Shown piece after piece: positions 40,341-48,788 of a stretch of DNA of 51,634 bases (positions are counted from its first letter, which is position 1; each line of letters starts with the position of its first letter). This DNA is from an uncultured Flavobacteriales bacterium (GTDB lineage Bacteria > Bacteroidota > Bacteroidia > Flavobacteriales_D > Sanyastnellaceae). The notes beneath the pieces were generated by a model. That model had not been told where the DNA came from and made no database searches. It saw nothing but the letters and a program-made list of their open reading frames with translations. The stretch is taken from NCBI GenBank assembly GCA_937974555.1, contig CALJKR010000078.1, positions 1 to 51,634 of the forward strand. The letters run 5' to 3'. A program made the translations under genes and the position numbers.

Positions 40341-40349
40341 AAAACTTCA

Positions 40350-40694
40350 TTAGTCTTCATCTTCTTCATCGTCATCACCGTCGGCTGAATCTTGATCATC
40401 ATCTTCATCATCGTCGTCATCATCAGATCCATTGTCTTCACCTTTGAAAGAGTCAAATGGGGTGTCCACACTGACGCCTTCATTGTCGTCGTCATTGTCC
40501 ACTTCCATGTTCTTATCAATTTTAAAAAGATAGATGGTGTCCTCCGTTTTGATTTCAAGGGCTTTGATAAACTCTCCTTTTGGGGTAGTAAAAGAAATCA
40601 AGTGTTCGTTTTCAAACCCATTGGGATAGCGCTCCGCGATGAGATCCGCATGCTCTTGAGAAATGGTTTTGTAATCTTTAATAATCCTTTTCAT
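40350..40694 (-). CDS. Small acidic-tailed protein
   Basis: A 114-residue soluble protein. The N-terminal 75 residues look structured (KRIIKDYKTISQEHADLIAE, then HLISFTTPKGEFIKALE), and the C-terminal 35 residues are almost all Asp/Glu (SDDDDDDEDDDQDS). Comparable proteins occur across Bacteroidota without assigned function; an acidic tail could interact with basic partners or bind metals. It lies between the DHS-like gene and the Kazal gene on the minus strand. Confidence 0.6.
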   Translation of the reverse strand: MKRIIKDYKTISQEHADLIAERYPNGFENEHLISFTTPKGEFIKALEIKTEDTIYLFKIDKNMEVDNDDDNEGVSVDTPFDSFKGEDNGSDDDDDDEDDDQDSADGDDDEEDED

Positions 40695-40711
40695 ATCACC
40701 TATCTAACGTT

Positions 40712-41689
40712 TTATTGATTCAATAACCAAGCAAAGATTAATGGAGCTACGATGGTCGCATCGCTTTCGATAATATACTTGGGCGTGGTGATGTCCAATT
40801 TGCCCCAAGTAATTTTTTCGTTGGGCACAGCACCGCTGTATGACCCGTATGAAGTAGTGCTATCTGAAATTTGACAGAAATAAGACCAGAAAGGCACATC
40901 GTGCATTTCCATGTCTTGGTACAACATCGGAACCACGCAAATGGGGAAGTCACCCGCGATACCACCACCAATTTGGAAAAATCCTACTCCTTTTCCACTG
41001 CAATTGTCGGTATACCATTTGGCCAACCACATCATGTATTCGATTCCGCTTTTCATGGTGGTGGGTTTCAATTCTTCTTTGATACAATACGAAGCAAAAA
41101 TGTTACCCATTGTGCTGTCTTCCCATCCAGGAACGATAATCGGAAGGTTTCTTTCTGCAGCAGCCAACATCCAAGAGTTTTTGGGGTCAATTTGGTAGTA
41201 CTGCTCCAAAACGCCACTCAACAACATTTTGTACATGAACTCATGCGGGAAATATCGCTCTCCTTTGTCATTGGCATCTTTCCAAATGGCATGAATGTGT
41301 TTTTGCAAACGACGAAAAGCTTCTTCTTCTGGAATACAAGTGTCGGTTACACGATTCAACCCTTGCTCCAACAAATCCCACTCTTCTTGCGGAGTCAAAT
41401 CACGGTAGTTGGGAACACGACGATAGTGATCATGGGCCACCAAGTTCATCAAATCTTCTTCAAGGTTAGCACCGGTGCAAGAGATGATGTCTACTTTGCC
41501 TTGGCGAATCATCTCTGCAAGGCTGATCCCCAATTCGGCAGTGGACATTGCCCCTGCAAGGGTGATCATCATTTTTCCGCCTTCTGTTAGATGTTGCTCG
41601 TAACCTTTGGCTGCGTCTACTACACTGGCCGCGTTGAAATGGAGGTATTGACTCTCCATGAACTCGCGAATGCTACTGAATTTTTTCAT
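40712..41689 (-). CDS. Deoxyhypusine synthase-like protein
   Basis: A 325-residue homolog of eukaryotic/archaeal deoxyhypusine synthase. Family landmarks are MMITLAGAMSTAELGISLAE, the SCTGANLEEDLMNL motif, IIVPGWEDSTMGN, GFFQIGGGIAGDFP and WGKLDI near the C-terminus, whose Lys aligns with the catalytic lysine region of the human enzyme. Bacteria lack eIF5A, so family members here are thought to work in polyamine metabolism (homospermidine-type transfer). Co-location with arginine decarboxylase supports that. The gap to the MscS gene is about 110 bases, so it may have its own promoter. Confidence 0.88.
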   Translation of the reverse strand: MKKFSSIREFMESQYLHFNAASVVDAAKGYEQHLTEGGKMMITLAGAMSTAELGISLAEMIRQGKVDIISCTGANLEEDLMNLVAHDHYRRVPNYRDLTPQEEWDLLEQGLNRVTDTCIPEEEAFRRLQKHIHAIWKDANDKGERYFPHEFMYKMLLSGVLEQYYQIDPKNSWMLAAAERNLPIIVPGWEDSTMGNIFASYCIKEELKPTTMKSGIEYMMWLAKWYTDNCSGKGVGFFQIGGGIAGDFPICVVPMLYQDMEMHDVPFWSYFCQISDSTTSYGSYSGAVPNEKITWGKLDITTPKYIIESDATIVAPLIFAWLLNQ

Positions 41690-41799
41690 TTGATTTTTGG
41701 GGTCCTTTGTGATTTATAATCTGCGCACAAAGATGTACACACAATGATAAACTCAAAAAAGAATTGCAAGAATTTTTTAAAAAAAAATGTTGATGAAAA

Positions 41800-42642
41800 T
41801 CAGTGATACAAAACAGTAACCAATTTGCGTTTCAATGCGCGCTTGATTTGGGTGTCTGTTTGCTTATCCAATGGGTCTTTGAGGATATAATGCAATTTGC
41901 AATCGGTGTATTCCGCTTTGATATTTACGGTCTTGATTGTAAATGTTTCTTCGATGATATCCGCGTGCCATTCGGCAATGTGCGCCCACAAGAGTGTTTC
42001 CAATTGCTCGATGTTGTGCGGTGTTTCTGCGGATATTTGAAAATCGATGGCGCTTTTTTTCAGGTCTCTGCGGGTATAATTGATGATCTCTTCAGAAAAA
42101 ACTTTGTTGTTGGGTATGAAAATGATGTCATCATCCTCATTCACAATGTGCACGTTGGTTAGGGTAATGTCCAAGATTTTTCCTTTGGAACCTCCAATGG
42201 ATACTTGGTCGCCAATATTGACCACCCGGGTAAAGGTCATGTACATCCCATTGATGACATTGGAGATATAGTCCTTGGTCATGACCACCAACGCTGCGGC
42301 AATCAAGGACAAGGTTGTCAGCGCTTCTTTGATGCTGATGTTCAGCAGGGACATGACCAAAGCGGTAAGCAGTAAACCGTAAATGATTTTGGAAATGTGG
42401 TTGATGCCGATGGTGAAGTTGTCCTTTTTTCGCTTGGGATCTTCGGGTTTGTAGGTAAGCAAAATGGCTTGCTTGGCAGCCTCTAACACTAAAAACCCAA
42501 TGAACACGCGATACAAGGTGTGCTCAAACAATTCCGGAATGTGAATGGCTTCTGTCAATTGGGTATAGAGCGGCTTCAACAAAAGAAGTACGCCGATGCC
42601 GATGACATAAAACAGCAGTTTAAAAAAATGATCTCTGGACAT
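41800..42642 (-). CDS. MscS-family mechanosensitive channel
   Basis: A 280-residue inner-membrane protein. Four helices (about 12-27, 45-60, 87-103 and 108-130) precede the MscS pore-lining and beta-domain region: DYISNVINGMYMTFTRVVNI, then GDQVSIGGSKGKILDITLTN and HIVNEDDDIIFIPNNKVFSE. The gene begins one base inside the stop of the arginine decarboxylase gene (TAATG), so they are coupled. In MscS such channels release solutes at hypo-osmotic shock; an operonic link to polyamine synthesis is not explained here. Confidence 0.88.
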   Translation of the reverse strand: MSRDHFFKLLFYVIGIGVLLLLKPLYTQLTEAIHIPELFEHTLYRVFIGFLVLEAAKQAILLTYKPEDPKRKKDNFTIGINHISKIIYGLLLTALVMSLLNISIKEALTTLSLIAAALVVMTKDYISNVINGMYMTFTRVVNIGDQVSIGGSKGKILDITLTNVHIVNEDDDIIFIPNNKVFSEEIINYTRRDLKKSAIDFQISAETPHNIEQLETLLWAHIAEWHADIIEETFTIKTVNIKAEYTDCKLHYILKDPLDKQTDTQIKRALKRKLVTVLYH

Positions 42643-44039
42643 TAATCGTAGTAACCTAAGATTTCTAATACCTCTTTGGGTCGTTGTTCATGGCTGAATT
42701 CGCGGTACTTCAATTTACCCTTGGGATCTTTTTCGATCAAAATGTGACGGGGAGAAGGCACCAAGCAATGGTGTATTCCACCAAATCCGCCCAATGTTTC
42801 TTGGTATGCACCGGTATTAAAGAAACCAATGTATTGGTCTTGGTCGGGATAGAACTTGGGCATGTAGATGGCGTTGATGTGCTGCTCTGAATTGTAGTAA
42901 TCATCGCTATCACAAGTCAATCCACCCAAGAAAACGCGCTCAAAACTTTCTTTCCAGTTGTTCAAGGGCAACATGATGAAACGACGGTTAATGGCCCATG
43001 TATCTGGAAGTGTTGTCATAAATGACGAATCAATCATGTTCCATTTTTCTCGGTCGTTTTGGTCTTTTTGATGCAAGATTTTAAATAACGCACCGCCAGA
43101 CTCACCCACGGTGAATGAACCAAACTCAGTGTAGATGTGCGGTACAGGTACCTCAGCATATTCACATGCGGCTTTGATCTGCGTCAATATTTCAGTGACC
43201 ATGTATTGGTAATCAAATTCAAAAGCCAATGAGGTTTTAATGGGAAAACCTCCTCCGATATTCAAGCTGTCCAAGGTGGGACATACTTGCTTGAGCTCGC
43301 AATATACCTTCAAACATTTTTGAAGCTCGTTCCAATAATAGGCGGTGTCTTTGATCCCTGAGTTGATGAAGAAGTGCAACATTTTCAATTCCAAGCGTTG
43401 GTCTTCTGCAATATACTTCTGGTAAAAACGCTTGACGTTTTTGTAACCAATGCCCAAACGTGAGGTGTAGAATTCAAATTTGGGTTCTTCTTCAGAGGCG
43501 ATGCGAATACCAATTTTCATGGTTTCATTGCATTTCTCCTTGAATTTCTCTAATTCATAACTGTTGTCTATGATGGGAACGATGTTCTCATACCCATCTT
43601 CTCGCAGATCCAAAATGCGTTGAACATATTCTTCTTTCTTGAAACCATTGCAAATGATCCATTGATTTTTGTTCAACTTTTTCATGGTGGCCAAACGACG
43701 GATGAGATCAATGTCGTAGGCTGAAGAGGTTTCCAAGTGTACGTTGTTCTTGAGCACTTCCTCCAAAACATGACGAAAGTGCGAAGACTTGGTGCAATAG
43801 CAATAGTGATATTCTCCTTCGTAATTCAACTCATTGGTGGCATTATTAAACCACTTTTTGGCGCGTTGAATATTTTCAGAAATCTTGGGCAGGTAAGTAA
43901 ATTTCAATGGAGTTCCGTACTTACGCACCAAATCCATGAGCGGAATGCCGTGGAATTCCAATTCCTCGTTTTCCATTCTAAACTCCTCTTGTGGCCAGTT
44001 GAACTGCTGTTCAACAAAGTCAATGTACTTCGTTTTCAT
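42642..44039 (-). CDS. speA: Arginine decarboxylase (SpeA-type), short form
   Basis: A 465-residue PLP enzyme of the alanine-racemase-like fold III decarboxylases. The PLP lysine is in YHYCYCTKSSHF, the Gly-rich phosphate site is LDSLNIGGGFP, the C-terminal Cys-Asp motif is GLTCDSDDYYNS. It is shorter than the roughly 630-residue SpeA of proteobacteria, as in other Bacteroidota. It converts arginine to agmatine, the entry to polyamine synthesis. An agmatinase gene is not in the window, but a deoxyhypusine-synthase-like gene is nearby. ATG at 44039 gives the full family N-terminus. Confidence 0.88.
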   Translation of the reverse strand: MKTKYIDFVEQQFNWPQEEFRMENEELEFHGIPLMDLVRKYGTPLKFTYLPKISENIQRAKKWFNNATNELNYEGEYHYCYCTKSSHFRHVLEEVLKNNVHLETSSAYDIDLIRRLATMKKLNKNQWIICNGFKKEEYVQRILDLREDGYENIVPIIDNSYELEKFKEKCNETMKIGIRIASEEEPKFEFYTSRLGIGYKNVKRFYQKYIAEDQRLELKMLHFFINSGIKDTAYYWNELQKCLKVYCELKQVCPTLDSLNIGGGFPIKTSLAFEFDYQYMVTEILTQIKAACEYAEVPVPHIYTEFGSFTVGESGGALFKILHQKDQNDREKWNMIDSSFMTTLPDTWAINRRFIMLPLNNWKESFERVFLGGLTCDSDDYYNSEQHINAIYMPKFYPDQDQYIGFFNTGAYQETLGGFGGIHHCLVPSPRHILIEKDPKGKLKYREFSHEQRPKEVLEILGYYD

Positions 44040-44079
44040 CTATAATTTTGGAGTAGCGAAAATAATGCATTCGCTTGGA

Positions 44080-44853
44080 TTAACTCATCATCCAACGCGT
44101 AATCTTTACGACCCAATTTCTGGGGAAGAATCTGCTCGCATTGGCTTGGATATAATTCAAGATTCCGTGGATGGCGACAGTCTTGCCTTTTTGCATGGCT
44201 TTGTACCCAAAAACGGCTACCTCTTGGGCAGATGGGAATTTCTTTTTGTTGTCAAAGATGCCATCGGATTTGAAACCCGCTGCTTGTGCAAAATTGGTTT
44301 CTGTAGGCCCGGGGCACAATGCGGTGACCGTAATACCGTTGGTCTCAAGCTCGTTGTGCAATGCTTCTGACAAATGCAGAACATAGGACTTGGTGGCAAA
44401 GTAAACCGCCATTGTCGGGCCGGGTTGAAAGGCTGCCGTGGAAGCAACATTTAGAATTCGGCCAAACTTGGCAACTTTCATTTTGGGAATGAACAAACGA
44501 CAAAGATGAGTCAATGAAGTGATGTTCAATTGAATCATCTGCTCATTCTTGGACCAATCGGTTTGCTCAAACAATCCCGTGTCTCCAAAGCCTGCGTTGT
44601 TCACCAGGTAATCAATGTGGATACCTTGGGATTGGCAGAATTGATATAGTTCGTTTGCGCCGTTGGGCGAGGCCAAATCGCAAGTGAAAAGATGAATTTG
44701 GATACCGTAGGATTGTTTGAGATGTACAGCTATTTTCTCCAGTTCCTGCGTGTTGCGAGCGGTCAAGACCAAGTGCGTGCCATCTTGAGCAAAACAAGTG
44801 GCCAGTTCTCTGCCGATGCCTGAGGAGGCTCCTGTGATTAATGCTGTTTTCAT
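44080..44853 (-). CDS. SDR-family short-chain dehydrogenase
   Basis: A 257-residue Rossmann-fold oxidoreductase. The cofactor motif TGASSGIG is at residues 7-14, NNAG near 87, the catalytic Ser is in LNVASTAAF and Tyr-x3-Lys is YFATK. Asn/Arg after the first fold suggest NADP preference, but this is weak. An upstream in-frame ATG at 44961 exists; the ATG at 44853 directly precedes the cofactor motif and is the family start. The substrate is unknown. It is 46 bases downstream of the methyltransferase gene, likely co-transcribed. Confidence 0.9.
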   Translation of the reverse strand: MKTALITGASSGIGRELATCFAQDGTHLVLTARNTQELEKIAVHLKQSYGIQIHLFTCDLASPNGANELYQFCQSQGIHIDYLVNNAGFGDTGLFEQTDWSKNEQMIQLNITSLTHLCRLFIPKMKVAKFGRILNVASTAAFQPGPTMAVYFATKSYVLHLSEALHNELETNGITVTALCPGPTETNFAQAAGFKSDGIFDNKKKFPSAQEVAVFGYKAMQKGKTVAIHGILNYIQANASRFFPRNWVVKITRWMMS

Positions 44854-44899
44854 ACTGCTGATTTTAAGCAAAGATGCGGGGTATTCGCGTTGAACGAAA

Positions 44900-45523
44900 T
44901 TAAACTTTTCTAAAAATTCCCCGAATGACCCAACCTCGCCCTTGGTGGTATTTGCCTTCATTCAATTCAATCAATTCCTCCTGAAGATGCAGCTGATGTA
45001 AAGCGGAAAATCCCTGCCTCACTTCCTCTGTATCATAGAGTAACGCGCGATCCGCAGGTCCGCCGACATTGCTGAGGTGACGAACTTCTAAGTGCTTTTC
45101 AGAGAAGCATTCCATAATAACCATTCCGTGTTTTCTTAAGGCCAGACAAGTTTTAGCAAAGGCATTTTGTTGAACGGGTTTTGGAAAGTGACTGTAAACG
45201 AAAATGATTGCGTCCCATTCTTCAATACCAAAATCAAAGTGGTTCAAATCGGCAATGTGGTATTCAATTTGGGTTTGACATTGTTTCATCCAGTGCTCTG
45301 CTTTTCTCTTTCCTGCCTCACTGATGTCAAAGGCAACGGATTCAAAGCCTTGGCTAGCCGCATAAACGGCATTGCGCCCTTCGCCTTCGGCTATGAAAAG
45401 TACTTTGCCTTTTTGGGGGATGTGGTGCATATTCGACTTGAAAAAATCGTTGGGTTCATGGCCGTAAGCAAATCCTTCTTCAGAGTAGCGCTGATTCCAA
45501 GCGTCTTTGGGTGATTGTGTCAT
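44900..45523 (-). CDS. SAM-dependent methyltransferase (TehB/methyltransf_25-like)
   Basis: A 207-residue class I methyltransferase. The SAM-binding motif I reads VLFIAEGEGRNAVYAA (with Glu-Gly-Glu-Gly in place of the usual GxGxG), followed by GFESVAFDISEAGKRKA and the motif near YHIADLNHFD. The start MTQSPKDAWNQRYSEEGFAYG matches TehB-type enzymes that act on small toxic compounds. Substrate unknown. It is divergent from the T9SS gene at 45545 with only 21 bases between the start codons. Confidence 0.85.
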   Translation of the reverse strand: MTQSPKDAWNQRYSEEGFAYGHEPNDFFKSNMHHIPQKGKVLFIAEGEGRNAVYAASQGFESVAFDISEAGKRKAEHWMKQCQTQIEYHIADLNHFDFGIEEWDAIIFVYSHFPKPVQQNAFAKTCLALRKHGMVIMECFSEKHLEVRHLSNVGGPADRALLYDTEEVRQGFSALHQLHLQEELIELNEGKYHQGRGWVIRGIFRKV

Positions 45524-45532
45524 GTCAATGGT

Positions 45533-45540
45533 TATATTTG
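45533..45540 (+). promoter_or_regulatory. -7 promoter element four bases before the T9SS gene ATG
   Basis: TATATTTG ends four bases before the ATG at 45545, the same spacing as at 23069 and 26810. TTTG at 45506-45509 lies 23 bases upstream, slightly long for a -33 element. Confidence 0.45.
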
Positions 45541-45544
45541 GACT

Positions 45545-46138
45545 ATGAAAAAATGTCTGTTTGTTTTGGGGTTTTTACTTCCCTTCTTTGTTGAGGCGCA
45601 AAGTACCTTTCCTTGCTCTTCTTTTTGCGTGACCGAAGTTACTTTGGATTCAGCCAATGGAACTTGGAATGTGAACATCAACTTTGAAGGTACCACCATT
45701 GATTTCATCAATTACCCCTATGTATCCATGATGATCGCTGCTTCAGGAGACACGGTAGCCTTGGGTCAGATGGAATATTTTGGACAAATTGGAGGTACCA
45801 GTCAAGTATATCATCCCAATGCATATGCGGAGACATTTACGGCGGGTCAGATTTTCTTTGTTTACGATCAAGATACTTGTCAATTGAATTTTCCATGTGA
45901 TAATGTAGGATATTACGGGATTGAAAAGTTGCCATGGTCTGTTTCAACATTGTCGGATGGTTGGGGTTTCAATTCACCCGAAAGAATCGCTGAGATTGTT
46001 TTGTTTGATGTCCATGGCGCTCGGGTAGGACAGTGGAACCAGACGCATTTCATTCCCAATACAGCGTTGGCAACAGGGGTTTATGTGTATAGGGCATTGG
46101 TTGGAAGCGAAATCAAATCCGGGAAGTTGATTCGCTAA
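45545..46138 (+). CDS. Secreted protein with T9SS sorting domain
   Basis: A 197-residue exported protein: signal peptide (MKKCLFVLGFLLPFFVEAQ), then a beta-sandwich-like domain of about 110 residues (DSANGTWNVNINFEGTTIDF, LNFPCDNVGYYG), then a type A sorting domain (IVLFDVHGARVGQW, ending SGKLIR). No ligand-binding signature is visible. The longer open frame from 45515 is not used since the signal peptide starts at 45545. Downstream a DUF6122 gene follows after two bases, so they share a transcript. Confidence 0.8.
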   Translation: MKKCLFVLGFLLPFFVEAQSTFPCSSFCVTEVTLDSANGTWNVNINFEGTTIDFINYPYVSMMIAASGDTVALGQMEYFGQIGGTSQVYHPNAYAETFTAGQIFFVYDQDTCQLNFPCDNVGYYGIEKLPWSVSTLSDGWGFNSPERIAEIVLFDVHGARVGQWNQTHFIPNTALATGVYVYRALVGSEIKSGKLIR

Positions 46139-46140
46139 GC

Positions 46141-46464
46141 ATGATTGCTCTCTTAAAACCTCTGGTACATTATGGTTTGCACTTTGTGTTTCCGGCTTTC
46201 ATTGCATGGCGATGGAAAGGTGAATCATTTGCCAAGGTTTATTTGTTGATGCTTAGTACCATGTTGGTAGATCTAGACCATCTGCTTGCCGTTCCGATGT
46301 TTGATCCCTGTCGATGCAGCATTGGATTTCATCCGTTGCATTCGGGTTTTGCGATTTCGGTTTACATTCTGATGTTGTTTTTCAAGCCCATGCGCATCCT
46401 CGCGGTTGGACTGCTATTGCATATGTTAACTGATGCACAAGATTGCCTGTGGCCTTGTGTTTAA
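46141..46464 (+). CDS. DUF6122-family membrane protein
   Basis: A 107-residue protein with three or four membrane helices (about 8-22, 30-45, 66-82 and 88-101). Landmarks are LKPLVHYGLHFVFPAFIAW, MLVDLDHLLAVPMFDPCRCS and LHMLTDAQDCLW, with conserved His and Asp pairs in helices (a possible metal site), as in the family. Function unknown. It lies two bases after the T9SS gene and ten bases before the MBOAT gene, in the same direction. Confidence 0.8.
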   Translation: MIALLKPLVHYGLHFVFPAFIAWRWKGESFAKVYLLMLSTMLVDLDHLLAVPMFDPCRCSIGFHPLHSGFAISVYILMLFFKPMRILAVGLLLHMLTDAQDCLWPCV

Positions 46465-46474
46465 CGAAGGAGAA

Positions 46475-47860
46475 ATGGAATTTTACTCATTGTCTTTTGT
46501 ATCGCTGATCATTTTATCCATCGTTCTTTTTTGGGCGATTCCCGAACGCTTTCGTTCGTTTCGCAAATGGATATTGATTTTGGGAAGTGTGGCATTTTTG
46601 TGGGACAATACAATGGCATTGTGTTTTGTATTTCTATCAGGTTTTATCAATGCTGTTGGTTTGCGGTGGGTGCTTCAAAGCAAAAAAATTTCATCATGGA
46701 CCGTAATGGGAATTGTGATGAACATCCTTTTCTTGGTTTTTTATAAAGTGGCAGGAGCCTCTTGGAGTCATTGGGCAGGGGATTGGGTGATGCCCTTGGG
46801 TTTGAGTTTCTATACTTTTCAAAATATTGGGGCCTGGGTTAGAGTGCGACAAGAGGATTGGGAGGAGGTGCCCGACCTATTGGACTATTTGATTTACACG
46901 GTTTACTTTCCCAAAATGCTTTCAGGGCCTGTTGAACCATGGGAAAAATTCCAATCTCAATTGCAAAATATCGGAAAGCAGCATTTTGATGAAGCCAAGA
47001 TTACGCAGGCCCTGCGATATATTCTCTGGGGAGCTTTTGCCAAATGGGTAGTCGCGCCAATTGCCCACTCTTTTTACCTTATGCTCTGGATAGATAATCC
47101 ATCGCTAACGGCCGTGATTGGAGCAGGTGGCTTCAACTTCATACACATATACGCTGATTTTGCTGGGTATTCCAATTTTGTTTTGGGTATTTCTCTGCTT
47201 TTGGGCATTGAATTGACGCAGAATTTTAAGTTTCCTTTTTTCACCAATCAAGTTCGAAATTTTTGGCAGCGCTGGCACCTCTCATTTACCCAATGGATTT
47301 TGGATTTTATTTTTACGCCTCTAACATTTTATTTGCGTTCATGGGGCAAGACGGGAGTGGCGTTGTCCATACTTTTGTCCTTTGTTATCGTGGGTTTGTG
47401 GCATGGTTTGGAGTTGCACTATGTTGTTTTTGGGTTATTGCAAGGTTTGTATTTCTTGCCAATATTACTTAAGTGGAAGTGGAGTGAAAGTCTGGCCAAA
47501 GCAAAAAAGGGAAATGTATGGATTGATCGTGGAATGATTTTTCCTTTTTTCTTGCTGATGTCCTGCACGGCTTTGATTTTTTCCAGCACAAGCTGGTCGT
47601 CCTTTGTAGACCACATCACCCAAATCGACGCTGTACATGCAAAAGAATGGTCTCTCTTTTTTGGACTGACCCATGGTGTTTATTTATTCCTGTTGGTTTT
47701 GTTTTTTGGCATTGAATGGTGGAACAGAAATGCGGCTTTTGGGTTAGATATCTCATCCAAATCGGGTATTTCTCGATGGGGACTATACTTGATTTTAATC
47801 GTGGCGTTACTGACTTGGGGTGAATTTAGAAATACAGAAACATTGTATGCACATTTCTAA
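46475..47860 (+). CDS. MBOAT-family O-acyltransferase (AlgI/DltB-like)
   Basis: A 461-residue membrane protein with about ten helices. The MBOAT pattern is present: YFPKMLSGPVEPWEKFQ (AlgI-type), FAGYSNFVLGISLLLGIEL, NFWQRWHLSFTQW and the catalytic His in IVGLWHGLELHYVVFGLLQG. It should transfer acyl groups across the membrane to an extracellular polymer. The frame is open to 46433, but ATG 46475 follows AAGGAG, a rare strong Shine-Dalgarno here, and gives the usual N-terminus. The SGNH partner overlaps its end. Confidence 0.92.
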   Translation: MEFYSLSFVSLIILSIVLFWAIPERFRSFRKWILILGSVAFLWDNTMALCFVFLSGFINAVGLRWVLQSKKISSWTVMGIVMNILFLVFYKVAGASWSHWAGDWVMPLGLSFYTFQNIGAWVRVRQEDWEEVPDLLDYLIYTVYFPKMLSGPVEPWEKFQSQLQNIGKQHFDEAKITQALRYILWGAFAKWVVAPIAHSFYLMLWIDNPSLTAVIGAGGFNFIHIYADFAGYSNFVLGISLLLGIELTQNFKFPFFTNQVRNFWQRWHLSFTQWILDFIFTPLTFYLRSWGKTGVALSILLSFVIVGLWHGLELHYVVFGLLQGLYFLPILLKWKWSESLAKAKKGNVWIDRGMIFPFFLLMSCTALIFSSTSWSSFVDHITQIDAVHAKEWSLFFGLTHGVYLFLLVLFFGIEWWNRNAAFGLDISSKSGISRWGLYLILIVALLTWGEFRNTETLYAHF

Positions 47861-48788
47861 GCGACATATTTTCTTTTTGAAACTACTGGCGGTGGTGGTG
47901 TTCATCCTGCTGGCGCATTGGGTTTCGCTTCTATTTATCGCGGGTCACAATATTCAGGATTACAACAAATGCATTGGAAGCCCCCAGAAGAATCTCATCA
48001 TCGGAACTTCGCGGGCCTCGCAGGCGCTGCAACCGCAAGCTTTGTATGGGGTGACGGGCGACTCGTTCTTCAATTTTGCTTTCAATGGTTCTTTGTCCAA
48101 ATATGGCGAAGTGTACAATGAAGCCATCATTAAAAAACTGGATCCCAACACCAACCAAGGGGTATTTATCCTTGCGGTTGACCCTTGGTCTTTGTCCGTA
48201 AAAAAGGGTGATGAAAGTGAATACCCATTGCAACATGACCAACAAAATTATTTGCATCAACTGCCGTCCTTCACCGGCAAAACCAATCTTTCATTTTTAT
48301 ACCACAACTACAATTATGGTTGGATGCATTTGATTTGGGACTATTACAAATCGGGAAGTTTGGCAATTACCCATGAAGATGGTTGGATGGAGATCATCAG
48401 AGATACGGCCCAAGCCAGGATAGAAGAGCGTAAAGGAAAAAAGTTATTGGCCAAGCAAAAAGAAATCGTGGATTATGCAATGTCAACGTATCGTCTGGAA
48501 AGTCTAAAAAAGTTGATTCTATATCTCAAGTCAAAGGGCAGCGTCTACTTGATTCGATTGCCTATCTCCAAAGAATTTTATCAATTGGAGAATGGTCATT
48601 TCACGACTTTTGAAAAGGAGATTCAAAGCATAGTAAATGGAATGGGCGTATCGTATTGGGATATGGTTTCAATTCAGGACAGTGTGAAGTACAATGATGG
48701 TCACCACATCAACCGCTTGTATGCGCCTTATATTAGTGCGCGCGTTGGGGCGTGGATGAATGAAACGATTAAAATGAAAAACGAATGA
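47847..48788 (+). CDS. SGNH-like acyltransferase partner of MBOAT (AlgJ/DltD-like)
   Basis: A 313-residue protein with one N-terminal membrane helix (about 8-28) and an extracytoplasmic SGNH/GDSL-type domain: LIIGTSRASQAL carries the Ser block, and KYNDGHHINRLYAPYIS carries the Asp-x-x-His block. Such proteins complete the acylation started by MBOAT proteins (DltD, AlgJ/X). A GTG at 47820 could start the frame earlier, but ATG 47847 begins at the helix. The start overlaps the MBOAT gene by 14 bases and the stop overlaps the next ATG by ATGA (48785-48788). Confidence 0.8.
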   Translation: MHISKRHIFFLKLLAVVVFILLAHWVSLLFIAGHNIQDYNKCIGSPQKNLIIGTSRASQALQPQALYGVTGDSFFNFAFNGSLSKYGEVYNEAIIKKLDPNTNQGVFILAVDPWSLSVKKGDESEYPLQHDQQNYLHQLPSFTGKTNLSFLYHNYNYGWMHLIWDYYKSGSLAITHEDGWMEIIRDTAQARIEERKGKKLLAKQKEIVDYAMSTYRLESLKKLILYLKSKGSVYLIRLPISKEFYQLENGHFTTFEKEIQSIVNGMGVSYWDMVSIQDSVKYNDGHHINRLYAPYISARVGAWMNETIKMKNE

